A DNA stretch of 64,000 nt from Adhaeribacter aquaticus DSM 16391 (GCF_000473365.1 NZ_KI421517.1:2195504-2259503), one strand, 5' to 3'. Counted from the stretch's first letter, positions 26,405 through 36,654 are shown. A program made the numbers and translations. The notes: generated by a model from the letters alone, not told the origin.

Positions 26405-27151
26405 TTAAACTAAGTAGAAGAAGGTAAATACGAATACCCATACTAAATCTACAAAGTGCCAATATAAACCAACTTTTTCTACCATTTCGTAATGGCCCCG
26501 ACGTTGGTAAGTTCCATTTACAGTGTTAATGAACATGATAATTAACAATACAATACCACTAAATACGTGGGTACCGTGGAAACCGGTAATAAAGAAGAAT
26601 AAATCTGCAAATAATACAGGACCGTATTGATTAAACTTTAGATTGGCCCCATGAAATACTGAACCATCTGGTAAAGTCATACCTTGTTCGGTCCCGGTAA
26701 TAAAGTGACCCCACTCCCAAGCCTGGCAACCAACGAATGCACTACCAAATAATATTGTCCATAATAACCATTTTTGCACATCTGCTTTGTCCATCCGGTG
26801 ACCAGCTTCCACTGCTAATACCATTGTTACAGAAGATAAAATCAGGATCATGGTCATTAAAGCCACGAATGCTAAGGGTAAATCAACCCCATGAAGTCCT
26901 GGGAAGGCATTAAATACTTTCTCCGGAATAGGCCAATAAGCAGTTGAAAAAGTAAAATCTTCGGGTGCACCCGTGTAAGCGTGGTGACGGTGACGAATAG
27001 CACCATAAGCTGTTAAAAAGGCGCAAAACGTAAAGGCATCCGATAACAGGAAGAACCACATCATTAGTTTTCCGTACGAAGCCTTCATTGGCTCATTGCC
27101 ACCATCCCAGGTTGTTGTATTGGCCTGCTCCAAGGTTGTAGTAGTTGACAT
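26405..27151 (-). CDS. ctaE: Cytochrome c oxidase subunit III (248-residue paralogue)
   Basis: An integral membrane subunit of the aa3-type oxidase with about seven hydrophobic segments. Typical subunit III features are the WFFLLSDAFTFCAFLTAYG helix start, GCQAWEWGHF, ITGFHGTHVFSGI and the C-terminal GLYWHFVDLVWVFVF. It has a roughly 60-residue insertion in the first third, compared with the neighbouring paralogue. It follows that paralogue by 17 bp, so the oxidase has two subunit III-like proteins in tandem. Subunit III helps proton uptake and stability and lacks redox centres. Confidence 0.93.
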   Translation of the reverse strand: MSTTTTLEQANTTTWDGGNEPMKASYGKLMMWFFLLSDAFTFCAFLTAYGAIRHRHHAYTGAPEDFTFSTAYWPIPEKVFNAFPGLHGVDLPLAFVALMTMILILSSVTMVLAVEAGHRMDKADVQKWLLWTILFGSAFVGCQAWEWGHFITGTEQGMTLPDGSVFHGANLKFNQYGPVLFADLFFFITGFHGTHVFSGIVLLIIMFINTVNGTYQRRGHYEMVEKVGLYWHFVDLVWVFVFTFFYLV

Positions 27152-27168
27152 AGTTTATTAATCTAGAT

Positions 27169-27750
27169 TTAATGGTTCATTGATAAAAAAGCAAATAAAT
27201 AGACCCATAGGGCACCTAAAAAATGCCAATAAGTAGTACATAACTCTATCCGAAGCATATTACGGGAATGTACTTTAAATTGGTGGCTCGAAATTAATAC
27301 AATTAATACAAATATTAAACCTGTAATCAAGTGAAATCCGTGAACACCGGTTAAAACATATAAAAATGACCCGGAAGGGTTAGAATCTGAACCCCCAAAA
27401 AATATTTTACGATCCACTAAATCGCTCCAGGCTTGCCACTGGCCTAATAAAAAACCTAAACCGGCCACGAAAGTACCAATTAAATATAATTTTAGTTTTG
27501 CTAATTCATCCTTTTTAGCGGCTCCATAAGCTAATTGCATGAACACACTACTTATTACTATAATTACTGTATTCACTATCAGATTACCTGGTAAAGAAAA
27601 ATCTAACCAGTTACCTTCTTCTTTTCTAACAATGTATGCACTCGTCCAGGCGGCGAACATCATTATTATACTAACTATTATCAACCAAAGTGCAAATTTT
27701 AATGGATGCACCTTTGATGAAGTTTCATTTTGTTTTATTGCTCCAACCAT
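27169..27750 (-). CDS. Cytochrome c oxidase subunit III (193-residue paralogue)
   Basis: The shorter of two adjacent subunit III proteins. It has five to six hydrophobic helices, GVHGFHLITGLIF near residue 135 and the C-terminal ELCTTYWHFLGALWVYLF that defines the family. It lies between heme O synthase (4 bp upstream) and the larger paralogue (17 bp downstream). The tandem arrangement occurs in other Bacteroidota to my knowledge. Whether both copies enter one complex or replace each other cannot be judged from sequence. Confidence 0.92.
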   Translation of the reverse strand: MVGAIKQNETSSKVHPLKFALWLIIVSIIMMFAAWTSAYIVRKEEGNWLDFSLPGNLIVNTVIIVISSVFMQLAYGAAKKDELAKLKLYLIGTFVAGLGFLLGQWQAWSDLVDRKIFFGGSDSNPSGSFLYVLTGVHGFHLITGLIFVLIVLISSHQFKVHSRNMLRIELCTTYWHFLGALWVYLFAFLSMNH

Positions 27751-27754
27751 TTTT

Positions 27755-28654
27755 TTATACTTTATCTAACACAAACGCAATTTGTACTATTGGTAAATAT
27801 AAGAAAGATCCAAACATTATATTCATGGCCGCTTTCTTAGAACAGGTTTGCATGAGGTAAAATGTTTGCATCAAAAACAATACCCCGCAAACTACTGCAA
27901 TTATAGCCGATGTTTTACCTGCCATTCCAAATTGTAAAGGCAACATCCCCATCGGTATTAATAACAACGTATACATCATTATTTGAATAGCCGTTTTTAA
28001 ATTCTTACCTCCTGCCGTAGGCAACATTTTAAATCCTGCTTTTTTATAATCATCATCCAAAACCCAGGCTATTGCCCAAAAGTGTGGGAATTGCCAAATA
28101 AATTGTATACCAAACAAAATTCCTGCCTCCCAACCAAAAGTGCCTGTTGCGGCTATATATCCTATCATGGGTGGAAGACCTCCCGGAATAGCCCCTATAA
28201 AAACACAAATTGGTGAAATCTGTTTTAAAGGAGTATATATGAATCCATAAATCACTAAAGAACCAAAAGATAAGGCCGCTGCTAGTGCATTAAAATAGAA
28301 CCCTAATAATCCTAAACCAACTATACCTAAAAAACTTGCCAATATAGCCGCCTCTTTAACAGAAACTTTTCCTTGAGGAATTGGTCTCTTGGCTGTTCTT
28401 TTCATTAACTTATCTAAATCCTTCTCCAGGATTTGGTTAATAATATTAGCAGCCCCTGTTACCAATAATCCACCCAGCATTACCAAGAATACATTACTCC
28501 AGATGAAATTTCTTTCACCTAATATGTATCCGATAGCACTGGAAAAAGCAACTGTGAAAGAAAGCCTGAACTTTAATAATTTAAAATATTGCTTTGCTTT
28601 CATCATCCCCGCAAATATAACAGGTATTCCGCTGTTTATTTCATCTCCAACCAT
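27755..28654 (-). CDS. ctaB: Heme O synthase (protoheme IX farnesyltransferase)
   Basis: A UbiA-family membrane prenyltransferase that adds farnesyl to heme B, giving heme O for the oxidase. The first Asp-rich motif is in NQILEKDLDKLMKRT, followed by RPIPQG. The second is VLDDDYKKAGFKML. About nine helices are present. I chose the ATG at 28654, one base after the ctaA stop, giving 299 residues. A TTG at 28663 would overlap ctaA. The ATG pair at 28603-28606 would begin MKAKQYFKLLKFRL, which resembles other family N-termini and remains possible. The product feeds heme A synthase encoded just upstream. Confidence 0.94.
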   Translation of the reverse strand: MVGDEINSGIPVIFAGMMKAKQYFKLLKFRLSFTVAFSSAIGYILGERNFIWSNVFLVMLGGLLVTGAANIINQILEKDLDKLMKRTAKRPIPQGKVSVKEAAILASFLGIVGLGLLGFYFNALAAALSFGSLVIYGFIYTPLKQISPICVFIGAIPGGLPPMIGYIAATGTFGWEAGILFGIQFIWQFPHFWAIAWVLDDDYKKAGFKMLPTAGGKNLKTAIQIMMYTLLLIPMGMLPLQFGMAGKTSAIIAVVCGVLFLMQTFYLMQTCSKKAAMNIMFGSFLYLPIVQIAFVLDKV

Positions 28655-28655
28655 C

Positions 28656-29729
28656 TCACGCAAATATTCTTGCTACCCCTTTAGCACGAGTAGCATAATG
28701 ATAAACAATTATGGCCGTAAATTGCGCGCCAAAAATTAATGTAGCTAATAATAAATGTAAAGGCTGTAGGGAAGCAGGTATTGCAAAATTTGCTAACCCT
28801 ACCCCTATAAAAATCTCTAAAAATATAAGTCCTAAAACAGTAGTGATTAGCATATTTAATAAAGCATCCTTTAATTTAAATATTTGGTAGCCAGCAAACA
28901 CGTTAAGAAGCAATACAATCCAGGAAAAGGACCGATGGATGTAAAACGGCAAATTTAACTTGCCAATCCAATCTTCTCTTGAAGAATAATTGAGATCAAA
29001 TGCGATCTGATCTATAGATTCCCTTACTTGGGTTCCTAAAAGAATTTGAGCAAATGAAAAAGCTAGTATCACCCAAAGCAAACCAAATAATCCAGAAGAG
29101 AAAATGAAAGTTCTTTGTTGCAACGATTCTTTTTGAGACCGTGCAATGGCATAAATAAGTAAAGCAATTAGTACTAAAGCCAAAGCCATGTGGATGGTTA
29201 CCATCTCTGGCAGGAGGTTAGTAGACACAACTAAGGAGCCTAACCAACCCTGAAAGACAACAACTAAAAAAGAAAGAAAAGACAGGTAAAAAATAGCCTT
29301 ATCTATTTTGAGGTAGGGAAAGGAATAATATAAGGTTAGAATTATTAAAAAACCAATCACTACCCCAACTAACCTGTTCACATATTCAATCCAGGTTTTT
29401 GTTGGGTTAAAGGAAGTTTCTATAAAAGCGGTAGGATTAGATAACATTTTATTGGCAACCTCTTCTAAACCTATCTTTTCTAAATGACCTGCCAATCTAA
29501 CGTTTTTTTGGATTCGTTTATCTCGATAAACTTCCAGGTAATCTTTAGGTAATTGGTTAATATTAGTTGGAGGAACCCAAGATCCAAAACACTTAGGCCA
29601 ATCTGGGCAACCCATACCGGAACCTGTACTTCGAACGATTCCTCCAACCAAGATCAAAAAATAAACAGAAGCAATTGTTACTACTCCTATATTTCTAAAT
29701 CTTTTAGTATTAAAAGATTTACTACTCAT
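28656..29729 (-). CDS. ctaA: Heme A synthase (COX15/CtaA)
   Basis: A 357-residue multi-helix enzyme that oxidises the C8 methyl of heme O to the formyl group of heme A. The first helix carries GGIVRSTGSGMGCPDWPKCFG, whose Cys pair flanks the heme-binding half. Histidines occur in YIHRSFSW, VTIHMALAL and QPLHLLLAT. It lies between ctaD (7 bp upstream) and ctaB in the oxidase operon. The length and fourfold helical repeat match the Cox15 type found in Bacteroidota. Confidence 0.94.
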   Translation of the reverse strand: MSSKSFNTKRFRNIGVVTIASVYFLILVGGIVRSTGSGMGCPDWPKCFGSWVPPTNINQLPKDYLEVYRDKRIQKNVRLAGHLEKIGLEEVANKMLSNPTAFIETSFNPTKTWIEYVNRLVGVVIGFLIILTLYYSFPYLKIDKAIFYLSFLSFLVVVFQGWLGSLVVSTNLLPEMVTIHMALALVLIALLIYAIARSQKESLQQRTFIFSSGLFGLLWVILAFSFAQILLGTQVRESIDQIAFDLNYSSREDWIGKLNLPFYIHRSFSWIVLLLNVFAGYQIFKLKDALLNMLITTVLGLIFLEIFIGVGLANFAIPASLQPLHLLLATLIFGAQFTAIIVYHYATRAKGVARIFA

Positions 29730-29736
29730 TTAAAGC

Positions 29737-31566
29737 TTAAGCAAGATCCTTTTCGTGTGGCAAGTTTGAAGACGCCGTTTCGGAATAAGGAATATGTTGT
29801 GGAATAAAATCATCAGCTGCACCTGGCTTGCTATAGTCGTATGGCCAACGATAAACTGTAGGGATTGCACCCGGCCAGTTTCCATGACCTGGATTTACTG
29901 GTGTAGTCCATTCCAAGGTAGTAGAACGCCATGGATTTTGAGTAGCTCTTCTTCCACGGAACATGCTGTAAAAGAAGTTGAAAGCAAAAATAAACTGTGC
30001 TAACCACGCAATAACTGCTGCTAAAGAAATATACATGTTTAAGTCAGCAAACTTGCTAAAAAGCTCAAAAGAAGTCCAGGAATAATAACGACGAGGGAAA
30101 CCAGCAATACCTACATAGTGCATTGGCATAAATACCATGTAAACACCTATAAATGTTAACCAGAAATGAATGTACCCTAATTTATCATCCATCATGCGGC
30201 CAAACATTTTGGGGTACCAATGGTAAACACCAGCAAACAACCCAAAGAAAGCAGATGAGGCCATTACTAAGTGGAAGTGGGCCACAACGAAATAAGTGTT
30301 ATGGAATTGGATATCTAAAGTAGAGTTACCTAAAATAATACCTGTTAAACCACCTGAAATAAACAAAGAAACAAAACCAATAGAGAATAACATTGGAACA
30401 GTAAATACAATGTTACCTCTCCACAAGGTTGCTAACCAGTTAAATACTTTTACCGCAGAAGGTACAGCAATAATCAAAGTTAGGAACATGAAGACAGAAC
30501 CTAAAAATGGGTTCATACCTGACACGAACATATGGTGCGCCCATACAATGAAGGATAGTAAGGAAATACCCAACATAGAACCAATCATAGCTCTATAACC
30601 AAAGATTGGTTTCCGTGCGTTTGTAGCAATAATTTCAGAAACTATACCAAAACCTGGTAAAATTACAATGTATACCTCTGGGTGGCCTAAGAACCAGAAT
30701 AAGTGCTGGAATAAAATCGGGCTACCACCTACGTTAGAAAGAGCTTCACCAGCTACATAAATTTCAGACAGGTAAAAACTTGTTCCAAAACTACGGTCAA
30801 ATAAAAGTAACAGTACACATGAAAACAATACTGGGAATGAAAGAACCCCTAGAACAGCCGTTAAGAAAAACGCCCATATAGTTAAAGGCAATTTTGTCAT
30901 CGACATACCTTTCGTTCTTAGGTTGATTACAGTTGTAATGTAATTAACGCTACCTAATAAAGAAGATACGATGAAGAAAGCCATGGAAACAATCCACATG
31001 GTCATACCAGTACCTGAACCAGGAATTGCTTGCGGTAGAGCACTTAGTGGCGGATAGATAGTCCAACCGGCAGAAGCCGGGCCTGTTTCCAGGAATAAGG
31101 ATAAGAACATAATAACACTGGATAAAAAGAAAAACCAGTAAGATAGCATGTTCAGGAATCCAGAAGCCATATCGCGGGCTCCAATCTGAAGTGGTATTAA
31201 AAAGTTACTGAATGTTCCACTTAAACCTGCGGTCAATACAAAGAATACCATGATGGTACCATGCATCGTAACCAGAGACAAGAAGAACTCAGGACTTAAC
31301 TTTCCACCTTCTATCCATTTTCCTAAAATTGGCTCTAACCAATCATAAGTTGCCTGAGGCCAACCTAATTGTAAACGGAAAATTGTAGATAAAGCCCCAC
31401 CAATAAATGCCCAAATTATACCTGTAATCAGGAATTGTTTAGCAATTACTTTATGGTCTTGGCTAAAAATGTATTTAAAAATAAAATGCTGATCATGATG
31501 ATCGTGGTCATGATCATCGTGTGCATGATGCACATCATGTGTTAAAGATATATCGGTGCTTGCCAT
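29737..31566 (-). CDS. ctaD: Cytochrome c oxidase subunit I
   Basis: The catalytic heme-copper subunit (609 residues, about twelve helices), holding low-spin heme a and the heme a3-CuB oxygen-reduction site. The CuB/Tyr crosslink motif is in WFLGHPEVYIVILPGFG. The other CuB histidines are in VWAHHMFVSG, and the heme ligands are in HFHLVMA and VTMHGTIMVF. The Glu of the D channel is not evident in that position; the HPEVYI...PGFG block fits an A-type enzyme. The N-terminus is very rich in His and Asp (residues 9-27), which would be cytoplasmic. It is the seventeenth-kilobase core of the respiratory operon, downstream of subunit II by 18 bp. Confidence 0.97.
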   Translation of the reverse strand: MASTDISLTHDVHHAHDDHDHDHHDQHFIFKYIFSQDHKVIAKQFLITGIIWAFIGGALSTIFRLQLGWPQATYDWLEPILGKWIEGGKLSPEFFLSLVTMHGTIMVFFVLTAGLSGTFSNFLIPLQIGARDMASGFLNMLSYWFFFLSSVIMFLSLFLETGPASAGWTIYPPLSALPQAIPGSGTGMTMWIVSMAFFIVSSLLGSVNYITTVINLRTKGMSMTKLPLTIWAFFLTAVLGVLSFPVLFSCVLLLLFDRSFGTSFYLSEIYVAGEALSNVGGSPILFQHLFWFLGHPEVYIVILPGFGIVSEIIATNARKPIFGYRAMIGSMLGISLLSFIVWAHHMFVSGMNPFLGSVFMFLTLIIAVPSAVKVFNWLATLWRGNIVFTVPMLFSIGFVSLFISGGLTGIILGNSTLDIQFHNTYFVVAHFHLVMASSAFFGLFAGVYHWYPKMFGRMMDDKLGYIHFWLTFIGVYMVFMPMHYVGIAGFPRRYYSWTSFELFSKFADLNMYISLAAVIAWLAQFIFAFNFFYSMFRGRRATQNPWRSTTLEWTTPVNPGHGNWPGAIPTVYRWPYDYSKPGAADDFIPQHIPYSETASSNLPHEKDLA

Positions 31567-31584
31567 ATTTTTCTTATTAATAAA

Positions 31585-32640
31585 TTATAAAGCTGCTTTC
31601 TCTTCAATTTTACCCTTTTCATTCCCGGCTGTAACAACCTGCACCGGAGCATTTTTAAATTTAGCTAAAAGATCAGGGTTCTTTTCTAAAAATGGCTGTT
31701 CTTTTGCTAACCAAGCTTCATAATCTTCAGGTTCGTCCACTACCAGAGTACCTCTCATAGCAAAGTGGCCCCGACCACAAATTTGGCTACAAACTAATTC
31801 ATATTTGAAATCAGGATTACCTGTTTCTTCTGCCATTTCAGCCGTTGTTTTAGTAGGCACAAACCAAAATTTAGTTGGCATACCTGGTACGGCGTGCATT
31901 TGTACTCTAAAGTTTGGCTGATAAACGTCGTGGATTACGTCTCTGGAACGAATTCTGAACAATACAGGACGGCCTTTAGGAATATGAATTTCGTTAACAA
32001 TAATATCGTCATGCGCCTTTTTATCATTAAAATCAATCCCAATTTCATTAGAAGCATCTATCAAAGTATGCTTAGCTAAACCTAAAGCATTATCCTTACC
32101 TGGGTACCGGAACAACCAGTTAAATTGTTTACCTGTTATTTCTACCACAACTGCATCCGCTGGAGCAGGATTCGTTATTTTTGTCCATGCTTTCCAACCA
32201 GAGAATACTAACATGGCCATTACAATTGCCGGAATGATTGTCCAGATAATTTCTAACTTGTTATTGTGTGGGTAATAATAAGCTGTTTTATCTTCTCTGA
32301 ACTGGTATTTATAAGAGTAATAGAATAACAATACCTGTGTTATTACAAACACAATTCCTATTACCGCCATAGTTAACCAAAACATGTCATTTACCCAAGC
32401 TCCATGAACTGATGCTACAGGTACAGTCATTTCTGGTTTTGCATCCTGGAAGGACCAAAAGAATGCGCCACCACCTACAATCAGGAAAACAACAAATAAA
32501 GTGGCATTAACTTTATTACTGGTGCTTACCCGCTTATTGTAAGTTCCCCGGTACACAGAGCCTAAAATCTGTATCCGGAATATGAGGTATAGAATAACTC
32601 CTAAGAGTGCTAAGGTAAATAGTATAGCGAGAGTAATCAT
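31585..32640 (-). CDS. ctaC: Cytochrome c oxidase subunit II
   Basis: A 351-residue subunit with membrane helices at the N-terminus (one very early, one near 45-65, one or two near 85-150) and a periplasmic cupredoxin domain that binds the dinuclear CuA centre. The CuA ligands are visible as HDVYQPNF upstream and CSQICGRGHFAM near 283-294. There is no CxxCH, so unlike caa3 oxidases this subunit carries no fused cytochrome c domain. Electrons must arrive from a separate carrier, probably a heme domain of alternative complex III encoded upstream. It follows actF by 22 bp. Confidence 0.96.
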   Translation of the reverse strand: MITLAILFTLALLGVILYLIFRIQILGSVYRGTYNKRVSTSNKVNATLFVVFLIVGGGAFFWSFQDAKPEMTVPVASVHGAWVNDMFWLTMAVIGIVFVITQVLLFYYSYKYQFREDKTAYYYPHNNKLEIIWTIIPAIVMAMLVFSGWKAWTKITNPAPADAVVVEITGKQFNWLFRYPGKDNALGLAKHTLIDASNEIGIDFNDKKAHDDIIVNEIHIPKGRPVLFRIRSRDVIHDVYQPNFRVQMHAVPGMPTKFWFVPTKTTAEMAEETGNPDFKYELVCSQICGRGHFAMRGTLVVDEPEDYEAWLAKEQPFLEKNPDLLAKFKNAPVQVVTAGNEKGKIEEKAAL

Positions 32641-32662
32641 TATATAAGTGGTATATTATCGT

Positions 32663-33937
32663 TTAAACATGATGATGCATACTTTCCTCTAAGAATGGGT
32701 GATTTACAGGAATCAAAGATGCACTGGTTAATTTTCTTGTAACTAATGTTAAAAACACACCTAAGAAAATTAATGCAGTACCTAATTCCATAAATCCTAA
32801 TCCACTTTCTCCTCTTAAAGTTCCGGGCATAATCATTAAATAGAAATCCATCCAGTGGCCGAATAATACTGCAAAACAAACAATCTTTAACATGATTACT
32901 TGGCGTTTTGCATCCCGGGTCATTAATACCAACAAAGGTAGCGCAAAATTGATAAACAGGTTGAAAAGCAATATCCAGCTATAGTGGTCATTGTACATTC
33001 CAAATCTTTCTTTAAAGTAAATTACTTCTTCAGGAAGATTAGCATACCAATACAACATAAATTGGGAGAACCATAAGTAGGTCCAGAAAATACTGAAACC
33101 AAAAATGAATTTTCCTAAGTCATGCAGGTGATCCGCATTTAACATTTTTAAATAACCATTTTGCTTTAAGAAAATAGCGATTAAAGTAGTAACGGCTAAA
33201 CCTGATACTAACCAACTGGATAAAACATACCAGGCAAATAACGTACTGAACCAGTGGGTATCAATTGACATTACCCAATCCCAAGCTGAAATAGAGGAGC
33301 TTACTCCAAATATAACTAAAAACATAGCTGAGATACGAATGCTTTTGTGGTAATAGCTTAAACCACCATTGATATCTTCTTCAAGTGATTGTTTTCTTAA
33401 CCACCAGGCGAAATAGATCCAGGCCCCATAAAACACCACCATTCTGATGATGAAGAATGGCTTATTCAGAAAGCCAGCTTTACCTGCTATAATTGGGTCA
33501 TAATTTGGACTAGCTGTATCAAATAAAGAATTATCTGTCCAGTGAAATATTTGGTGCTGACCAATAAAGAATACAATTAAGGCCACAGCAGCACCAAATG
33601 GAAGATAGGCAGTAATGCTTTGCAGTATCCGTACAAATGGAACCGACCAACCCGCATAGGCTACATATTGAATGGCTCCAAAAAATAACCCAATTACAGC
33701 GATACCTGTAAAATAAACATTATTTAGCCATAGGTTTGCGAATAACCGGTTAACCCAGGTAATAGCATGGTGCCCTCCGGCAGCGGCAGCTTCTTCATGC
33801 CCTCCACCGCCATGGTGACCACCTCCGCTGTTCATGGTAATAAAGATGCCGACAATCAGCAATACCAGACCCAGCCCTATCAAAAAGAAGAACCTGTTAC
33901 TTGTTCTTTTCGAAATTGTTAGACTTTCCTCTATCAT
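32663..33937 (-). CDS. actF: Alternative complex III subunit ActF (membrane quinol-oxidoreductase subunit)
   Basis: A 424-residue integral protein with about ten helices, the NrfD-like second membrane subunit of quinol:cytochrome c oxidoreductase. It pairs with ActC. Features include a Gly/His-rich loop near residues 34-55 (GGGHHGGGGHEE type), SISAWDWVMSIDTHWFSTLFAWY and YWYANLPEEVIYF, all typical of ActF/SoxF-like proteins. ActF is thought to be structural and possibly a second quinol site. It lies between actE and ctaC, linking the ACIII and oxidase parts of the operon. Confidence 0.93.
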   Translation of the reverse strand: MIEESLTISKRTSNRFFFLIGLGLVLLIVGIFITMNSGGGHHGGGGHEEAAAAGGHHAITWVNRLFANLWLNNVYFTGIAVIGLFFGAIQYVAYAGWSVPFVRILQSITAYLPFGAAVALIVFFIGQHQIFHWTDNSLFDTASPNYDPIIAGKAGFLNKPFFIIRMVVFYGAWIYFAWWLRKQSLEEDINGGLSYYHKSIRISAMFLVIFGVSSSISAWDWVMSIDTHWFSTLFAWYVLSSWLVSGLAVTTLIAIFLKQNGYLKMLNADHLHDLGKFIFGFSIFWTYLWFSQFMLYWYANLPEEVIYFKERFGMYNDHYSWILLFNLFINFALPLLVLMTRDAKRQVIMLKIVCFAVLFGHWMDFYLMIMPGTLRGESGLGFMELGTALIFLGVFLTLVTRKLTSASLIPVNHPFLEESMHHHV

Positions 33938-33961
33938 TAGTGTTCGTATTATTCGTAAACC

Positions 33962-34669
33962 TTAAAGTTGTTTTGTTTGCTTTGGAGCTTCTGTAGCACC
34001 GCCAGAAGGATTTTCAGTTCCAGTTACCTGGTTGGTATTTTGCTCTGTACTTGCATCTATAGTATCAACATTTGCTGGTCCATCTGATGCAGCATCTCCC
34101 TGGCCTTGTAATACACTTTTTACATACATCGCAATTTTCCAACGCTCCTCTGGATTTACCTGAGTACCATGAGGCATCATTCTACCTCTTCCGTGGGTGA
34201 TAACGTGGTAAATGTAACCCGTAGAAACAGCTTTTAATCTGTCTTGGGTTAAGTTTGCAACCCCTTTAAACTTTTGGCCTACTAAACCATCACCTGCTCC
34301 TTCAGCTCCGTGGCAAGGAGTACAAAAACGGGCATAAAGAACTTCACCTTCTTGTAAAGTAGCTTCGTTAGCTACTAGAGGATTCTTTAATTTTTGTCCC
34401 GCTTCTTCTGGGCTGTTTTTATCAATGTGGTTATAATATCCTAATTTACCTCTGGCAATAGTACCTTGAGCAGGAATCCGCATGGTCATTCCTGAAGGGT
34501 TTACCGGGTTTTTCTCCGTTTGCTTTAAAGGTTCGTAAGCTGCATCATCATACATTTGATTTGCATACTCCCTCCCTGGGTCATTTGCATCTGGCGAACA
34601 TGAAAAAACTAAGGCAGTGGAAAAAGCGACTAACGAAGCTTTGAGACCTATTTTGAAATCTATTTTCAT
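33962..34669 (-). CDS. actE: Alternative complex III subunit ActE, mono-heme cytochrome c lipoprotein
   Basis: A 235-residue lipoprotein: a signal peptide with VFSC, Cys24. It has a single class-I cytochrome c domain, with heme motif CTPCH at 116-120 and candidate Met ligand in GRGRMMPHG. The last 50 residues are low-complexity, rich in Thr, Asn and Gly. In solved ACIII structures ActE sits at the periplasmic face near ActA. Its ATG overlaps the actD stop by one base (TAATG), indicating coupled translation. Confidence 0.94.
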   Translation of the reverse strand: MKIDFKIGLKASLVAFSTALVFSCSPDANDPGREYANQMYDDAAYEPLKQTEKNPVNPSGMTMRIPAQGTIARGKLGYYNHIDKNSPEEAGQKLKNPLVANEATLQEGEVLYARFCTPCHGAEGAGDGLVGQKFKGVANLTQDRLKAVSTGYIYHVITHGRGRMMPHGTQVNPEERWKIAMYVKSVLQGQGDAASDGPANVDTIDASTEQNTNQVTGTENPSGGATEAPKQTKQL

Positions 34670-35196
34670 TATTTTGCTACCTCCTTCTCGTTTACTTCTA
34701 TAGCACCATTGTCACGTAGAAGGGTATCTAATTTTTTGATATCTGTTTTACCTTCCTGTACTTCGATAGCCATAATAAATTTATCATCAGTAGACCTTAC
34801 ATCCATAACTGGTACTTTAATTCTTGGATAAAGTCCTGATATAATAAAAAATGTTATAACCATACCATGAGCCGTAAATAAAACGGTTAATTCAAAGCTC
34901 ACCGGAATAAAGGCTGGTAATGCAATATGTGGTTTACCACCAATAATCATTGGCCAATCAAATCCTAACATATAAATCTGCATCCACAACGCAAATGCTA
35001 GGCCACAACATCCGTAAAGGAATGCGGCTATTGGCAGTTTTGTTCTTTCAATACCTAAGGCATCATCAATACCGTGAACTGGATATGGAGAAAAAACAGT
35101 AGTAATTTTTGTGCCGGCAGCTCTAATTTTATCAATTGCATGAAGAAGTACATCTTCATCGTCATAAACACCGAGTATGTATTTCTTATTTGTCAT
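34669..35196 (-). CDS. actD: Alternative complex III subunit ActD (DUF3341)
   Basis: A 175-residue protein with an N-terminal alpha/beta part ([19 protein letters not shown]) and two transmembrane helices (about 58-78 and 100-122), as in DUF3341/ActD. It has no cofactor motif. It stabilises the complex at the cytoplasmic side in known structures. Its first codons overlap the 3' end of actC by 11 bp, and its stop overlaps actE. Confidence 0.93.
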   Translation of the reverse strand: MTNKKYILGVYDDEDVLLHAIDKIRAAGTKITTVFSPYPVHGIDDALGIERTKLPIAAFLYGCCGLAFALWMQIYMLGFDWPMIIGGKPHIALPAFIPVSFELTVLFTAHGMVITFFIISGLYPRIKVPVMDVRSTDDKFIMAIEVQEGKTDIKKLDTLLRDNGAIEVNEKEVAK

Positions 35197-36607
35197 GATG
35201 ATTGTGATTATTTGGTGAATGAGCGTGCATAGAATCTGGTTTATGAGAATGAGGCACGCCAGATGATGATTTCAAGATGGTCTTTACTTCAAACATATTT
35301 ACTACCGGGAAATATTTAGCAAACAATAAAAACAAAGTAAAGAATAAACCTAAAGTACCTACATAAACTCCTACGTCTATAATAGTTGGAGAGAACATAG
35401 CCCAGCTGGATGGTAAGAAGTCGCGGTGCAAAGACGTAACAATAATTACGAAACGCTCGAACCACATACCAATGTTTACAAAGATGGAGATGATAAATGT
35501 AGCCACAACACTTCTTCTGATTTTGCGGAACCAGAATAACTGTGGAGTGATTACGTTACAAGTCATCATGGACCAGTATGCCCACCAGTAAGGACCAGTT
35601 GCCCGGTTAATGAAGGCGTATTGTTCATATTCTACTCCTGAATACCAAGCAATAAAGAACTCTGTGATATAAGCCACACCTACTATAGAACCCGTTACAA
35701 TGATGATTTTATTCATTGATTCAATGTGCTCTAAAGTAATGTAATCCTTTAAGCGGAATACATCTCTGGTAATAATCATCAGGGTCAATACCATTGCAAA
35801 TCCAGAGAAAATAGCACCCGCAACAAAGTAAGGAGGGAAAATGGTCGTATGCCATCCTGGAATCACAGAAGTTGCAAAGTCCATAGATACGATAGTGTGT
35901 ACTGAAAGTACCAGTGGTGTAGAAATACCTGCTAATATCAACGATACCGTTTCGTAACGAGACCAGTGTTTAGCAGAACCTGTCCAGCCAAAACTTAATA
36001 AAGCATAAGCTCTTCGGGCAATAGGACCGGTTGCACGGTCACGGATTGTAGCAAAATCAGGAATTAAACCTAAATACCAGAATACTAATGAAACTGAAAA
36101 ATAAGTACTGATCGCAAATACGTCCCAAAGAAGTGGAGAGTTAAAGTTTACCCAAAGGGAACCCCAGGTGTTTGGTAATGGTAATACCCAATAAGCTAAC
36201 CAAGGACGGCCCATGTGTAATACCGGGAACATAGCAGCACAAATAACAGCAAAAATTGTCATCGCCTCTGCTGCCCGGTTAATGGAACTTCTCCATTTCT
36301 GACGGAATAATAACAGTACGGCAGAAATAAGTGTACCGGCGTGACCAATACCTACCCACCATACGAAATTGGTAATATCCCAAGCCCAATCTACGGTCTT
36401 GTTAAGACCCCATTCCCCAATACCGTACCAAAGGGTACGGTATACAGAATAAATAAAAACTCCTAGGAAAAATAAAGCTACAGCTAAAGCAATGGCCCAT
36501 CGGATATTCGGTTTAGCCTCTACCTGACGGCACACATCTTCAGTGATGTCATGGTAGGTCTTCCCTCCTGTTACTAACGGTTCCCTTACCGGAGATACAT
36601 GTTGCAT
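35186..36607 (-). CDS. actC: Alternative complex III subunit ActC, NrfD/PsrC-family quinol-binding membrane protein
   Basis: A 473-residue protein with about ten transmembrane helices, the NrfD-family subunit containing the menaquinol-oxidation site next to the ActB iron-sulfur chain. [15 protein letters not shown] and the [11 protein letters not shown] segment supply the conserved His/Asp residues of the quinol pocket. The C-terminus ends in a His-rich tail ([16 protein letters not shown]). It follows actB by 47 bp and overlaps actD by 11 bp. Confidence 0.95.
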   Translation of the reverse strand: MQHVSPVREPLVTGGKTYHDITEDVCRQVEAKPNIRWAIALAVALFFLGVFIYSVYRTLWYGIGEWGLNKTVDWAWDITNFVWWVGIGHAGTLISAVLLLFRQKWRSSINRAAEAMTIFAVICAAMFPVLHMGRPWLAYWVLPLPNTWGSLWVNFNSPLLWDVFAISTYFSVSLVFWYLGLIPDFATIRDRATGPIARRAYALLSFGWTGSAKHWSRYETVSLILAGISTPLVLSVHTIVSMDFATSVIPGWHTTIFPPYFVAGAIFSGFAMVLTLMIITRDVFRLKDYITLEHIESMNKIIIVTGSIVGVAYITEFFIAWYSGVEYEQYAFINRATGPYWWAYWSMMTCNVITPQLFWFRKIRRSVVATFIISIFVNIGMWFERFVIIVTSLHRDFLPSSWAMFSPTIIDVGVYVGTLGLFFTLFLLFAKYFPVVNMFEVKTILKSSSGVPHSHKPDSMHAHSPNNHNHHDK

Positions 36608-36654
36608 AATCTATTCTCTAATTTTTGTTCCTTATTAATAGCTCCAGGCTTAGA

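Noticed and set aside
32640-32879. 79-codon frame overlapping the 3' end of actF
   Set aside because: Out-of-frame with actF; Cys/Arg/Phe-rich and not protein-like.
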